From: a bacterium
GTDB lineage: Bacteria > Zhuqueibacterota > QNDG01 > JAGLOF01
Assembly (NCBI GenBank): GCA_023139105.1
Contig: JAGLOF010000004.1
Coordinates: 41,773 to 105,772, forward strand
DNA: 64,000 nt
Direction: 5' to 3'
Every line of letters starts with the position of its first letter. Position 1 is the stretch's first letter. Positions 1-8,352 of the stretch are shown one piece after another. The translations under genes were made by a program, and so were the position numbers. A model generated the notes under the pieces. That model saw only the letters and a program-made list of their open reading frames with translations. It ran no database searches and was not told the origin of the DNA.

Positions 1-176
1 TCACTCTCTTTTTCTTCAGCAGGCTGCTCTGCATCTTCTATGACAAGTACTTCTACAGCTTCTATTGCCGAAGCCGGTTTTTTATTGGCAAACTGCGTAA
101 TGAGTAAATATGATATGCCAACTTCAACTATTATTACACCCAGACCTATGCCAACCCACATTAATGTTTTTTGCAT
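1..176 (-). CDS. fliL: FliL, flagellar basal body-associated protein (N-terminal part)
   Basis: The reading frame starts at ATG 176 and runs off the left edge, so only about 58 codons are visible. The product begins MQKTLMWVGIGLGV, with one membrane segment at about residues 6-27 and then an acidic linker. This is the usual FliL layout of short cytoplasmic tail, single TM and periplasmic domain. FliL associates with the stator and basal body at the inner membrane. A GGGGAAG ribosome site lies about 5-8 nt upstream. It follows motA-motB, a common position for fliL, and has its own sigma-54-like promoter at 245-260. The identification rests on context plus the TM-anchored N-terminus, because the diagnostic C-terminal domain is outside the window. 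Confidence 0.7.
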   Translation of the reverse strand, partial: MQKTLMWVGIGLGVIIVEVGISYLLITQFANKKPASAIEAVEVLVIEDAEQPAEEKES

Positions 177-244
177 TACATCTTCCCCAATGAGTTAAAT
201 AATTTCACTTAACAGCAATACACAGCATATCCAGGAGAAATATT

Positions 245-260
245 AGCAAGCCGTATGCCA
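245..260 (-). promoter_or_regulatory. Sigma-54 (-24/-12) promoter of fliL
   Basis: On the minus strand the site reads TGGCATACGGCTTGCT. It has GG and GC separated by exactly ten bases, against the consensus TGGCACG-N4-TTGCW. Transcription would begin near 233, giving a leader of about 55 nt to the fliL ATG at 176. The site closely resembles the one before flgB at 14584-14599, sharing TGGCAT-N-CGGCTTGC. Two such matches placed before two flagellar transcription units make chance unlikely. Confidence 0.8.
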
Positions 261-462
261 CGACACACTCATAATCGTAGAATAAATTTTTACTTATTAA
301 CTAATTGTTTTTATTGAAGTTAAAATAGAATATTCAATCTACATAATACATGCCATATACATGCACCGGGAATTAGTGGGGAATTTTTATCCAGCGGGTA
401 TCACTTTTTGAACTCAGGTAGATAAAAAATAACGCCCATGCTGAATCAAGCAGATAGGCTGA

Positions 463-606
463 AGGGCCAAATAACAAATCTCAAATTCCAAATTCCAAAT
501 TCCAAATTCCAAATTCCAAATTTCAAATTTCAACTCCTCATGTCAACATCAGAGTCTTATTTTCTTTTTTTGTTATTTGTTATTTGTTATTTGTTATTTG
601 TTAAGG
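463..606. repeat. Palindromic heptad-repeat element, copy 1
   Basis: The left arm (about 470-534) begins CCAAATAACAAATCTC and continues with about five tandem copies of the heptad AATTCCA. The right arm (about 571-602) is four copies of TTATTTG. CAAATAAC in the left arm is complementary to GTTATTTG in the right arm. A loop of about 40 nt contains CTCCTCATGTCAACATCAGAGTC. The same architecture, including a loop with ACTCC, GTC and TGAATCTG words, recurs at 63606-63780. The element sits just downstream of the motB stop and may form a stem in the transcript. It lies in the 438-bp gap between motB and fliL, which otherwise holds only the fliL promoter. Confidence 0.75.
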
Positions 607-614
607 GCAATGTT

Positions 615-1325
615 CTAACGAGGCAGGCGTATATCATCAAAATCCAGCAGTATCTCTACACGGCGATTCTTGGCCCGGTTTTCAACACTCGTATTGGGCA
701 GAAGTGGTCTGAATTCACCCAAACTATTGGTCGAAAACATGAGTGGGCTCAGATTTCTTACATCCACAAAATACTTAACAACACTAAATGCCCTGTGCCA
801 TGCAAGCTCCCAGTTTGAATTGAAACGTGCCGTACGAATCGGCAGACTATCCGTGTGGCCTTCCACACGAACCTTGCAATTGAGCATTATCACCATCATT
901 GCCAGATGATCTAAAATGGGATATACAATTGGTTTGATCTCAGTATCGCCTGACATGAACAAGAGTGCAGAATTGAGACGTATTGTCAAGCCGCCTTCAC
1001 GCATTTCAATTCCCACACCATTCTCAATCTGCATCTCAAAAACATAACGTTCAATATCTTCCATTGATTTCATCATGACCTGGCTCTGCATATTGGGCAT
1101 GGTAGATTGATTCTGTTTGGCTATGATAGATGAGCCGTCCTGCTCAAGCAGCACACCCATTGAACCACGCAAAGAGCCCATGGCTTTCCTGAACTTAATC
1201 AGTTCTGTCGTGGAAAAGGATACAATAAGAATAAAGAATGTCATGAGCAAAGTTACCATATCACCATAGGTCGCCATCCAAGCTGCTATGCCTTCCTCCA
1301 CAGGTTGTTTTTTCTTTTTTGCCAT
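615..1325 (-). CDS. motB: MotB, flagellar stator protein
   Basis: A 236-aa protein with the MotB plan. A Lys-rich cytoplasmic start is followed by one TM carrying WMATYGDMVTLLMTFF, where Asp22 is the expected proton-binding aspartate. A plug/linker region then leads to a C-terminal OmpA-like peptidoglycan-binding domain (about 120-225) with GHTDSLPI and NRRVEILL. With MotA it forms the ion-conducting stator. ATG 1325 is chosen because GAGGA lies about 9 nt upstream; an upstream in-frame TTG at 1331 would overlap the motA stop. The ATG lies just inside the end of motA, indicating translational coupling. The protein is slightly shorter than enterobacterial MotB. Confidence 0.95.
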   Translation of the reverse strand: MAKKKKQPVEEGIAAWMATYGDMVTLLMTFFILIVSFSTTELIKFRKAMGSLRGSMGVLLEQDGSSIIAKQNQSTMPNMQSQVMMKSMEDIERYVFEMQIENGVGIEMREGGLTIRLNSALLFMSGDTEIKPIVYPILDHLAMMVIMLNCKVRVEGHTDSLPIRTARFNSNWELAWHRAFSVVKYFVDVRNLSPLMFSTNSLGEFRPLLPNTSVENRAKNRRVEILLDFDDIRLPR

Positions 1326-1327
1326 GA

Positions 1328-2101
1328 TCAACCGTCCTCGCCCAATGATTCTTTCCGGTCTTTTGGTGCCAGGAATGTCAACAACTTATCCTTCAAAAGA
1401 CGTGGATTATCTCCGGCCTGAATAGAACAAATGCCTTCAATTGCCAACTGACGCGTTAATACTTCAGATATTGAGCGCTCCTTCAACTTACCTGCAATGG
1501 GTGTAAAAACCAAGTTGGCAAAGATAACACCATAAAGAGTGGTAACCAGGGCTACAGCCATACCAGCACCAATTTTTGATGGATCCGACAGAGACTGAAG
1601 CATCTGAATGAGACCTATCAATGTACCAACCATACCAAAGGCCGGTGCATAACCGGCAAGTGCCTTAAAAATACTCTGTCCCATCAAATGCCTGTCTTCC
1701 AGATAATCCAGTTCAGTATTCATCAGCTGTCGCAGGATCTCCATTTCAGTACCATCAACCATAAGCTGAAGGCCTTTTTTCATGAAGGCATCATCCATAT
1801 CGGCAATATCTTTTTCCAGAGAGAGTAAGCCTTCAACTCTTGCACGACGGGAGAGGTCTATCAATTTCTCAATAAGCTCATCTACAGGAATTGCCTTATG
1901 CAAAAACGCCTTTTTAGTAACATTCATCACACCGAGAAAGTCTTTAAGCGGATATTGAGTCAGAGTAGCCGCTATTGTACCACCCATGACAATTATAAAT
2001 GCATCAATCTTGAAAAAAAAGCTTGCACCCGGCTTCATGAAGATGGCAACACCCATAAGAAGAAAACCACCTGTCATACCTAATATCGTCGAGAGATCCA
2101 T
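1328..2101 (-). CDS. motA: MotA, flagellar stator protein
   Basis: A 257-aa inner-membrane protein with four hydrophobic segments: two near the N-terminus (MDLSTILGMTGGFLLMG onward) and two in the C-terminal half (APAFGMVGTLIGLIQML and VALVTTLYGVIFANL). The large cytoplasmic loop between them is the FliG-contacting region in this family. The C-terminal pair matches the MotA/TolQ/ExbB proton-channel fold. ATG 2101 is preferred over an upstream start at 2134 because it begins at the first TM and has AGGA 8-11 nt upstream. The stop overlaps the beginning of motB. It follows flgE after a 109-bp gap containing a hairpin, and no flbD-like gene is found between them. Confidence 0.95.
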   Translation of the reverse strand: MDLSTILGMTGGFLLMGVAIFMKPGASFFFKIDAFIIVMGGTIAATLTQYPLKDFLGVMNVTKKAFLHKAIPVDELIEKLIDLSRRARVEGLLSLEKDIADMDDAFMKKGLQLMVDGTEMEILRQLMNTELDYLEDRHLMGQSIFKALAGYAPAFGMVGTLIGLIQMLQSLSDPSKIGAGMAVALVTTLYGVIFANLVFTPIAGKLKERSISEVLTRQLAIEGICSIQAGDNPRLLKDKLLTFLAPKDRKESLGEDG

Positions 2102-2144
2102 ACTCAATATCCTATAATTTGTGATGCCCGGCAAAAGTAATCTC

Positions 2145-2177
2145 TCTGTCAGGGCATGGAATCCAAGCCCTGACAGA
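2145..2177. other. Perfect 11-bp inverted repeat between flgE and motA
   Basis: TCTGTCAGGGC (2145-2155) and GCCCTGACAGA (2167-2177) are exact complements around an 11-nt loop. On the minus (operon) strand the stem is not followed by a clear U-run, so a simple intrinsic terminator is doubtful. An mRNA-stabilising or processing stem separating flgE from motA-motB is possible. Confidence 0.6.
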
Positions 2178-2210
2178 AAATGCGTAAAGCCTGGCTAACC
2201 TGTTAAAAAA

Positions 2211-4190
2211 TTATCGTTTCAACTGCACTATCTCTTGAAGCAAAGTATCTGACGTAGTTATTACACGGCTGTTAGCCTGGAAACCGCGTTGAGCCACAAT
2301 CATATCCGTAAACTCTTTTGCAAGATCAACATTGGACATCTCCAGGGCACCTGAGTTTATAGATCCTTGAATACCTGCGCCAATACGACCCTTAACCGGC
2401 GTGCCGGAGTTAGCCGAGCGTATATACATATTATCTCCTGAACGCGTCAAGCCTGCCGGATTATTAAATGAAGCCAGCACGATCTGCGCCAGCGTCTGTG
2501 AAATACCATTGGAAAAATGACCGGCAATCTCACCCTGCTCATCAATAGATATTGTCTGCAGGTTACCCATTCCATATCCATCCTGATGCTTGGCAACCGT
2601 TGTAGTTGGCGCATCAAGCTGTGTAATACCGCCAAAAGTACCCGAATCTCCGGCATCCAGGTCTATAGTCATGGTATCTGCACCACCTCCTGGCGTGAAA
2701 GTAAGAGGCTGCCCGCTATCTACAATAGCTACTGCCAGGCTTCCGTCATTGTTAAAATGCAGGGAGCCTTTATTACCAGTAGTAGGAATAATATCACCGT
2801 TGTCCACTGTCACTTCCCATGACCAGATATTGGGAGACCCTTCAGAAGAGACATTGACCATATTATAAGCAACGGTATGTTCTCCGCCTTTTGAGTCAAA
2901 TACTGTAATGCTGGCACTGTGCGTACCTGCATCACGACCCGCTTGAGTAGTGTTGAATCCGGGCAAAGTGATACTGGAACCATTGGAATCTTCATCTAAA
3001 AATGTAAGGGATGCAACAGAATTGGAATCGCCGGGAATAGCGTCTTTGATTTCAATCTGGCCTGTGGAAGACACTGTTGCAGTAGCACCTGAAAATGCAG
3101 AGTTCAAGGCTGTAATCAATGCAGCAACATCATCACCTGCAGCGTATATATAGGTTGAACTGACTACTGTTCCATCGGGATTTACTCCGGCAATATTAAA
3201 CTTGTCACCTACTGATATATCATTCCCCACCATGGGCATATCATTCAATAGGGTAGTAGCCTCCAGGCCTTTTGCAGATGTTCCTGCAGTGAAATCAAGA
3301 GCAGCAATGGCACCTGCACCTGTAAGTACTACTGTGGTGTTACTGCCACCACTATCTTTTGTTATTATTTGCACTACATCATTCCCACCGTTTTGTACAA
3401 CTTTGGCCTCAACTTCACCCTTAAGATCATTGTTGGCAATCTGATTATTAATATCAGCTACCATGTCACTTATTGATGAATAGTCCTGGTCCAGGATTAT
3501 ATCATCATCAACAGTACTACCCTGATCATCATCTACTTCTATATTCAAGGTTTGATTGCCTCCTGCATAAGTCAGAGACGGCACTCCTGCAGCCGTTACC
3601 TGCGCAGCCATGGCAAAATCACCACCAAGAACCTGTGAAAGGGCCTGTGTATCGGCATTGAGGTTACAATAATACTGAATCTCTTCAGTAGCCCTGGCCG
3701 GAGATTTCTGGCCGAATGGCAGTACAACTCCCTGTACTTTTGCGCTGGATAAAATCTCACCCTGATCATTGGCCAGTACACCTTGAACAATATTCCCTGT
3801 TTTAGGACTCACAAGACGACCGTCACCATCTACAACAAAATTACCTGCACGGGTATAGTAATCGGCATTTCCATCGGAGACTACAAAAAAGGCACTGCCC
3901 TGAATTGCAAGGTCTGTAATCACACCTGTTGTTTCCAGGTTACCCTGGTTGAAATTCACATCAATACTGGCAATAGATGCTCCCAGACCAACCTGGCGAG
4001 GATTAATACCACCATGAGTAGCACGCGGGCGCGTAGATGATTTAAGCATCTGTGTCAGACTCTCTTCAAATGTAACACGGCCTGATTTAAATCCAACCGT
4101 ATTAATGTTGGCAATATTATTACCTATTACATCCATCTTGACCTGATGGTTTTGCAAGCCGGAAACACCGGCAAAAAGTGAACGCATCAT
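2211..4190 (-). CDS. flgE: FlgE, flagellar hook protein (long form)
   Basis: A 659-aa hook subunit. The N-terminal rod-type segment reads MRSLFAGVSGLQNHQ then GNNIANINTVGFK. The C-terminus has ALEMSNVDLAKEFTDMI and the coiled segment AQRGFQANSRVI. These paired termini are diagnostic of FlgE/FlgF/FlgG axial proteins. The size and central insert point to the hook, as the enterobacterial protein is about 400 aa. The insert (about residues 200-420) contains a stretch around DDIILDQDYSSISDMVADIN that resembles hook/flagellin IN-type motifs. Two adjacent ATGs (4190, 4187) follow AGGAG; a start at 4217 is less likely because it places residues ahead of the conserved terminus. It lies downstream of flgD and the flagellar operon protein. 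Confidence 0.93.
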   Translation of the reverse strand: MMRSLFAGVSGLQNHQVKMDVIGNNIANINTVGFKSGRVTFEESLTQMLKSSTRPRATHGGINPRQVGLGASIASIDVNFNQGNLETTGVITDLAIQGSAFFVVSDGNADYYTRAGNFVVDGDGRLVSPKTGNIVQGVLANDQGEILSSAKVQGVVLPFGQKSPARATEEIQYYCNLNADTQALSQVLGGDFAMAAQVTAAGVPSLTYAGGNQTLNIEVDDDQGSTVDDDIILDQDYSSISDMVADINNQIANNDLKGEVEAKVVQNGGNDVVQIITKDSGGSNTTVVLTGAGAIAALDFTAGTSAKGLEATTLLNDMPMVGNDISVGDKFNIAGVNPDGTVVSSTYIYAAGDDVAALITALNSAFSGATATVSSTGQIEIKDAIPGDSNSVASLTFLDEDSNGSSITLPGFNTTQAGRDAGTHSASITVFDSKGGEHTVAYNMVNVSSEGSPNIWSWEVTVDNGDIIPTTGNKGSLHFNNDGSLAVAIVDSGQPLTFTPGGGADTMTIDLDAGDSGTFGGITQLDAPTTTVAKHQDGYGMGNLQTISIDEQGEIAGHFSNGISQTLAQIVLASFNNPAGLTRSGDNMYIRSANSGTPVKGRIGAGIQGSINSGALEMSNVDLAKEFTDMIVAQRGFQANSRVITTSDTLLQEIVQLKR

Positions 4191-4275
4191 AAGTTTTTTC
4201 TCCTGTCCTTTCTCCACGTCAGTCAGTCGGTGGAGACAGAGCCTCCTCTATTGAGGTCCGGCCCGAATTAAATTG

Positions 4276-4659
4276 TCAGACTATAACAGCACTGTCAATA
4301 TTAGTAAAAACATTGTTTTTCATCTGCTCACCGCCAATGGCAGTAATTACCGTATGATTCTTGACACTGACTATAAAAGCAGTATTATCCATGAGCACTA
4401 CAGACTCACGCCCGCCCTTTTCAGCTATCTGATTAACACCTGTCTTAAGGCGCTGCATTTCATGCACTGAAAGCGGCAATCCCCGCATCCGTATACGTTC
4501 CATGGCATGCGTAGAGAACTGCAGATCTTTCTGTTCCTGAATCTGCTGAGCGAGTACATCATGAAAAGCTTGTCCTGCTGGTACCGGCCCCGTTTGTCCT
4601 GCCTTGCCGCTCTCCGGCCCTACCGGCCTGACACCTACGCCGCTTACATGATCAACCAC
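4276..4659 (-). CDS. Flagellar operon protein (TIGR02530-like)
   Basis: A 127-aa protein located between flgD and flgE, where a small conserved flagellar operon protein (TIGR02530 family) is commonly found. The visible family-like signature is FSTHAMERIRMRGLPLS, followed by an amphipathic helix and a short beta-rich C-terminus (VVLMDNTAFIVSVKN, TVITAIGG). The first 30 residues are Gly/Pro-rich and low in complexity. It probably acts in hook assembly, but no biochemical role is established that I can name. The start is GTG 4659, decided by a strong GGAGG about 7 nt upstream; the internal ATG at 4649 is out of frame. Confidence 0.8.
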   Translation of the reverse strand: MVDHVSGVGVRPVGPESGKAGQTGPVPAGQAFHDVLAQQIQEQKDLQFSTHAMERIRMRGLPLSVHEMQRLKTGVNQIAEKGGRESVVLMDNTAFIVSVKNHTVITAIGGEQMKNNVFTNIDSAVIV

Positions 4660-4691
4660 TTATTTCCTCCTTTTCATGTCAGGCATGATGA

Positions 4692-5366
4692 TCATGAATT
4701 ATTTGCCTCATAAATAGATAAAATCAAAGCCGGATTTACAGGCTGATCTCCTATAAAGAGCCATGGCTGTCCTTCAGCTACCTGTATACCACTTACATGC
4801 CCAATCATATAGGGATTCAATTGTGTCTCAGCTCCGCCGTCAGTCTGATATTCTACCTGTACTGTGTACTGCCCATTTGCCACGGCATTACCCGCCTCAT
4901 CCAGACCATCCCAGCTTATTCGCTGATCTCCGGCATCCAGCACACCTTCAGAGAGTGTCCTGATCACTTGACCGTCTTCATTGGTAATGTCAACAGTGAC
5001 AAGACCTGAATTAGAGAGATAAAAACCAATATCAGCTGATACGCCTTCATCTGATTGATAGAGTGTATCACTGGCAAAATGGACTTCCTTGCCGATAAGA
5101 CTGGTCATCATAGTATTGTTTAATGCAAGTGTCAAATCATTACCGGCACCCATGGTATCATTGATATTCCAAAGCTGTTCCAATGAGCTGAACTGTGAAA
5201 GCTGCGCCACAAATTCAGAATTATCCATGGGATTCATAGGGTCCTGATGCTTTAGCTGAGTTGTAAGAAGAAGTAAGAACTCTTCTTTACCCATGTCACT
5301 TTTACCTGTGTTTGTCGTTGTCTGTGATGCCGCATAGGCACCGGACAGATCACTAATAGAAGCCAT
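4692..5366 (-). CDS. flgD: FlgD, hook assembly scaffold
   Basis: A 224-aa protein. The N-terminal region has GKEEFLLLLTTQLKHQDPMN followed by SEFVAQLSQFSSLEQL, the hallmark FlgD segment. The C-terminal half, with SWDGLDEAGNAVANGQY, is the FlgD Ig-like/Tudor fold. FlgD is the cap that guides hook subunit (FlgE) polymerisation and interacts with FliK. It sits directly downstream of fliK (22-bp gap) and upstream of the flagellar operon protein and flgE, so the hook-assembly genes are contiguous. Length is normal. Confidence 0.95.
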   Translation of the reverse strand: MASISDLSGAYAASQTTTNTGKSDMGKEEFLLLLTTQLKHQDPMNPMDNSEFVAQLSQFSSLEQLWNINDTMGAGNDLTLALNNTMMTSLIGKEVHFASDTLYQSDEGVSADIGFYLSNSGLVTVDITNEDGQVIRTLSEGVLDAGDQRISWDGLDEAGNAVANGQYTVQVEYQTDGGAETQLNPYMIGHVSGIQVAEGQPWLFIGDQPVNPALILSIYEANNS

Positions 5367-5388
5367 TATATTTTTCCTTTCTCAGCCA

Positions 5389-6975
5389 TCAGGCCTCAAG
5401 CTCCATTGAGTTATAGCCGAAATCTCTTTTCTTATGCTGACGTGGCTGTTGGTCTTCATCATGCTGCCTCTCATCATCTGCCTGCATCTCATGTTGAGCC
5501 TGACTATACCGATAAGACCTGTTCTCCGTACCATTATTGGTTGATGACTGCTGCGAGAGATCAATATTTACCGAACCGGTATCAAGCCCCTCTTTCATCA
5601 GAGCCAACTTCAACTCTGGCAGAGATTGATTGATCAGTGTCTTAACTTCAACGGACTCCACTACAAAACGCACTTCCACCAGACCCTTGATCGATTCAAC
5701 TTCAATCTGAACCTGCCCCAGGGATTGTGGCTTCAACGATAATGTTACCTTGGAATCTCCCTTAAGGATCATCCGCGATATTACAGGCCTGATCTGTTCA
5801 ACCACAGCATCACGCAGCACAAATGGTTGTGAGGCTGCTGCTTTCTGTACATGCGTCATTGAATTTAAAGAAGATGTCTTGCTCTCTCTGTTTTCAGAGA
5901 TTCCGGCCAGAATGGAATCGATTTTCTCCACAGTTTTAGAAGCTCCGGCCTGTTGTTGCTGCACGTTCCTGACATCGCCTCCTGCATTACCCGCATGCTG
6001 CTTAAAGGCACGAGCAGCATGATTCGGATCAGCCTTGCTGCTATCTGCTACCTGTGTTTCTATATTGCCAACATGCTTTGATCTGCTTCTTCCCGAATGT
6101 TTTAATTTATTCGCAGATTTAACAGACGGATCTTTTACAAGTTCAAGACCATTCAAAACTACTCCTTGTTTCTCTGTAGTTTGACCCGTCTGTGATTGGG
6201 CAGCCATATTCTTCAGAGGCGTCTCAGCTATAGCCATCTTCGAAGTTCCCAGAGCATCTTTCTCAATTTTAGAGGCTCTGGCCTGCAAGGCGGCTGCTAC
6301 ATTTTTTTGAACTGTCTCAGTTGCAGCCATCTTCTGAGTTCCCGGGGTATTGTTCTCAATGTTCATTTTTCCGTTTTTCAATTGCTGCAATCCGGAATCC
6401 TGAACTTCACCCTTTAAGCCAGCCGTCACAGTCTCTTTGATCGATGCATCAACATCAACACCGGTAGATCCGAACGCTTTATTACTCTCTGCAACTATGC
6501 TTGCTATCACTGATTTGACAGCTGCATTTACTCCGGAAATGTTGGATTTTCCATGCCCTCCTGTTTCAAGATTTCCAGACACTTCTGAAGATCCATTCTT
6601 GTCAGCTCCCGATAGAGTGCCCTCAGATGTTTCAGGCAATGTCTTCTGCAGCATTGGCATTTTCCGTAAGAGAGAGACTCCACCACCTTGAAGCTTTACA
6701 TTCAGTAACTGTAAATCTTTGTCAGGCAACTTCTTCTCAAGAGTCAAAGGCGGTGCATGACCTTGCTTCAACACCTTCTTCGGCGATGTTGCCAGGCCAA
6801 GCTGCCATTGCGGCAGAGTGGCAGGATTGTTACTCTGTCCTACCATTGAGGCAAAGAACCCCCCGAAAAGGGCTGCCTCCTCCGCATTGAGCTGCTTTTG
6901 CACCGGCGACGTAGCCGCACCTTTGCTTTGAGGATTTTGAACGCCTAACAGCAACACTCCACAACTCTGTGCCAT
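5389..6975 (-). CDS. fliK: FliK, flagellar hook-length control protein
   Basis: A 528-aa protein with a long, low-complexity, Lys/Ser/Thr/Gln-rich ruler region (about residues 30-400) and a conserved C-terminal hook-length domain (about 410-500) containing LSLKPQSLGQVQIEVES and VRFVVE. That domain is typical of FliK, which measures the hook and switches export specificity. The extreme C-terminus is His/Gln/Asp-rich and probably disordered. The ATG overlaps the stop of the preceding gene by one base (TAATG). Its N-terminus has LNAEEAALFGGFFA, resembling LSGEEKALLGALFP in the small unknown protein at 13257-13598. Confidence 0.9.
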   Translation of the reverse strand: MAQSCGVLLLGVQNPQSKGAATSPVQKQLNAEEAALFGGFFASMVGQSNNPATLPQWQLGLATSPKKVLKQGHAPPLTLEKKLPDKDLQLLNVKLQGGGVSLLRKMPMLQKTLPETSEGTLSGADKNGSSEVSGNLETGGHGKSNISGVNAAVKSVIASIVAESNKAFGSTGVDVDASIKETVTAGLKGEVQDSGLQQLKNGKMNIENNTPGTQKMAATETVQKNVAAALQARASKIEKDALGTSKMAIAETPLKNMAAQSQTGQTTEKQGVVLNGLELVKDPSVKSANKLKHSGRSRSKHVGNIETQVADSSKADPNHAARAFKQHAGNAGGDVRNVQQQQAGASKTVEKIDSILAGISENRESKTSSLNSMTHVQKAAASQPFVLRDAVVEQIRPVISRMILKGDSKVTLSLKPQSLGQVQIEVESIKGLVEVRFVVESVEVKTLINQSLPELKLALMKEGLDTGSVNIDLSQQSSTNNGTENRSYRYSQAQHEMQADDERQHDEDQQPRQHKKRDFGYNSMELEA

Positions 6976-7889
6976 TAGTTATTACTCCCCATTTTTTTGG
7001 TTAAGCGAGCCGCTTGGCTCACGGTTAATTGTGCCATGATTTTCCCTGCCGCCCGTTCTTTCATCTGGCTGAGAATCATGGATAGTTCATTATCACTCAG
7101 TTTCGCCAATATCTTTGCCGCCTCTGCTGGCCGCATAGTCTCATAAATCTTGGCCATACGGCGCGTATTTACCTGATTCTGACGCTGTTTTTCAACTTTT
7201 GTAAGCGGAACTTCAGCTGAGGCTGGCCTGGTGGCCTGGTGCTCAATGAGGCGGCGTATTACCTCTTCAGGAAGAGTCTTCTCCATATAATCCAACCTCT
7301 CCTTCAAGGATGCATTCTCATCCTTTAATCCACCAAGCATTTCAGCCATTTCATCTTTCCCCTCAACCTGCCTTTCAAGATCCGCCAGCCTGCTATTTTT
7401 ATCACGCACTCTATCTCTTAATTGTGAAAGTGCCTGTAAAAACTTCTGCTGTCCGCCGGGATCAGAGAGATATAAACCTCTTTTTACTGCGGTATCTTTC
7501 ACAGCTTCATCCATTTGCGGCAGGCCGGAAGTATCTGCGATAGTGGTTGAACCTATTACTGCAAGGGAATCCGGCCTTGCCAGGCTGTCTGCCACCAAAC
7601 TATCTGCAAGTGCCAGGCTGTCCGCCAGTGCCAAACTATCCGCAAGTACCAAGCTGTCCGCAGCACTGATAATGCCACTATCTTCAACAAATGGTGGTGC
7701 AAAAGCAAACCACATAGTCGCAAGAACAACAGGAAATGACACAGCCAGAATAATAATTAACGGTAAGGGCGGCCCACCTTTACCACTCTTTTCTTTGACA
7801 CTACCACTTTGATCATCCGATTCCCCCTCGAGGCTGGAAAACTCCTCCTCTTCCGGTTCACCAAGTCCATCAACTTCATCTATTCCCAT
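6975..7889 (-). CDS. MotE-like flagellar protein with ADSL repeats
   Basis: A 304-aa membrane protein between fliJ and fliK, a position typical of MotE-like (MgtE_N-domain) flagellar proteins. Order: acidic cytoplasmic N-terminus (1-38), one TM (43-65), a repeat tract ADSLVL/ADSLAL/ADSLAL/ADSLV/ADSLARP/DSLAV (76-110), a long coiled coil (about 155-215), and a C-terminal MgtE_N-like helical domain (about 235-300) with MRPAEAAKILAKLSDNELSMIL. Family members such as MotE are thought to act with stators or as chaperones. The unusual part is the hexapeptide repeat next to the membrane, encoded by 7560-7664. ATG 7889 lies 2 bp after the fliJ stop. Confidence 0.75.
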   Translation of the reverse strand: MGIDEVDGLGEPEEEEFSSLEGESDDQSGSVKEKSGKGGPPLPLIIILAVSFPVVLATMWFAFAPPFVEDSGIISAADSLVLADSLALADSLALADSLVADSLARPDSLAVIGSTTIADTSGLPQMDEAVKDTAVKRGLYLSDPGGQQKFLQALSQLRDRVRDKNSRLADLERQVEGKDEMAEMLGGLKDENASLKERLDYMEKTLPEEVIRRLIEHQATRPASAEVPLTKVEKQRQNQVNTRRMAKIYETMRPAEAAKILAKLSDNELSMILSQMKERAAGKIMAQLTVSQAARLTKKMGSNN

Positions 7890-7891
7890 GA

Positions 7892-8341
7892 TTACTTCCT
7901 ATCATTGCCAAAGTGTGTAATGGCCACATCGTCAATCAGCGCTTGTTCTTTACGGGCAAATTCCGCCAGATATGCCTCCCGCTGCCTGGACTTCAAATTC
8001 TCCAACATTTTACGTTCTTTTGCCGCCTCTAAAAGTGCATTCCGCCGAAGAACTACTTTTGTCTTAGCCTCTTTAATACGCACACATTGCCGAGACATAT
8101 CGTTCTCTATCTTTTTTTTATAACGGTACCGGCAATCCATTTCATAAGGATTAAACCGCTCTCCCTGCCTCATTTGTTCTATAGCATCTCTCTCCCTTGA
8201 GAGTTTTGACTCCAATTCTTTTAACCTGTCTTCTTCTTTGACTAATTCTATCTGCGCTCTGGCCAGATCCATCTGCCGCTGCCGTTCGGCCTCAGCCCTC
8301 ATGTCCATTACTTTTTCAAGCCTGAATTTAAACTTTTTCAT
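7892..8341 (-). CDS. fliJ: FliJ, flagellar export chaperone
   Basis: A 149-aa protein that is almost entirely charged coiled coil. It starts MKKFKFRLEKVMDMR, the characteristic FliJ opening (KFRFRLEKVL-type), and lacks any TM or signal. FliJ sits in the centre of the FliI hexamer and links the ATPase ring to the FlhA gate. The position directly after fliI (11-bp gap) matches the canonical fliH-fliI-fliJ order. Sequence conservation in FliJ is low, so the call relies on the N-terminus, coiled-coil character, size and position together. Confidence 0.9.
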   Translation of the reverse strand: MKKFKFRLEKVMDMRAEAERQRQMDLARAQIELVKEEDRLKELESKLSRERDAIEQMRQGERFNPYEMDCRYRYKKKIENDMSRQCVRIKEAKTKVVLRRNALLEAAKERKMLENLKSRQREAYLAEFARKEQALIDDVAITHFGNDRK

Positions 8342-8352
8342 GATTTAATTCT

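Noticed and set aside
438..818. Plus-strand frame across the heptad repeats and the end of motB
   Set aside because: Made of repeat translation (QIPNSKFQIPNF) and antisense motB; no start context.
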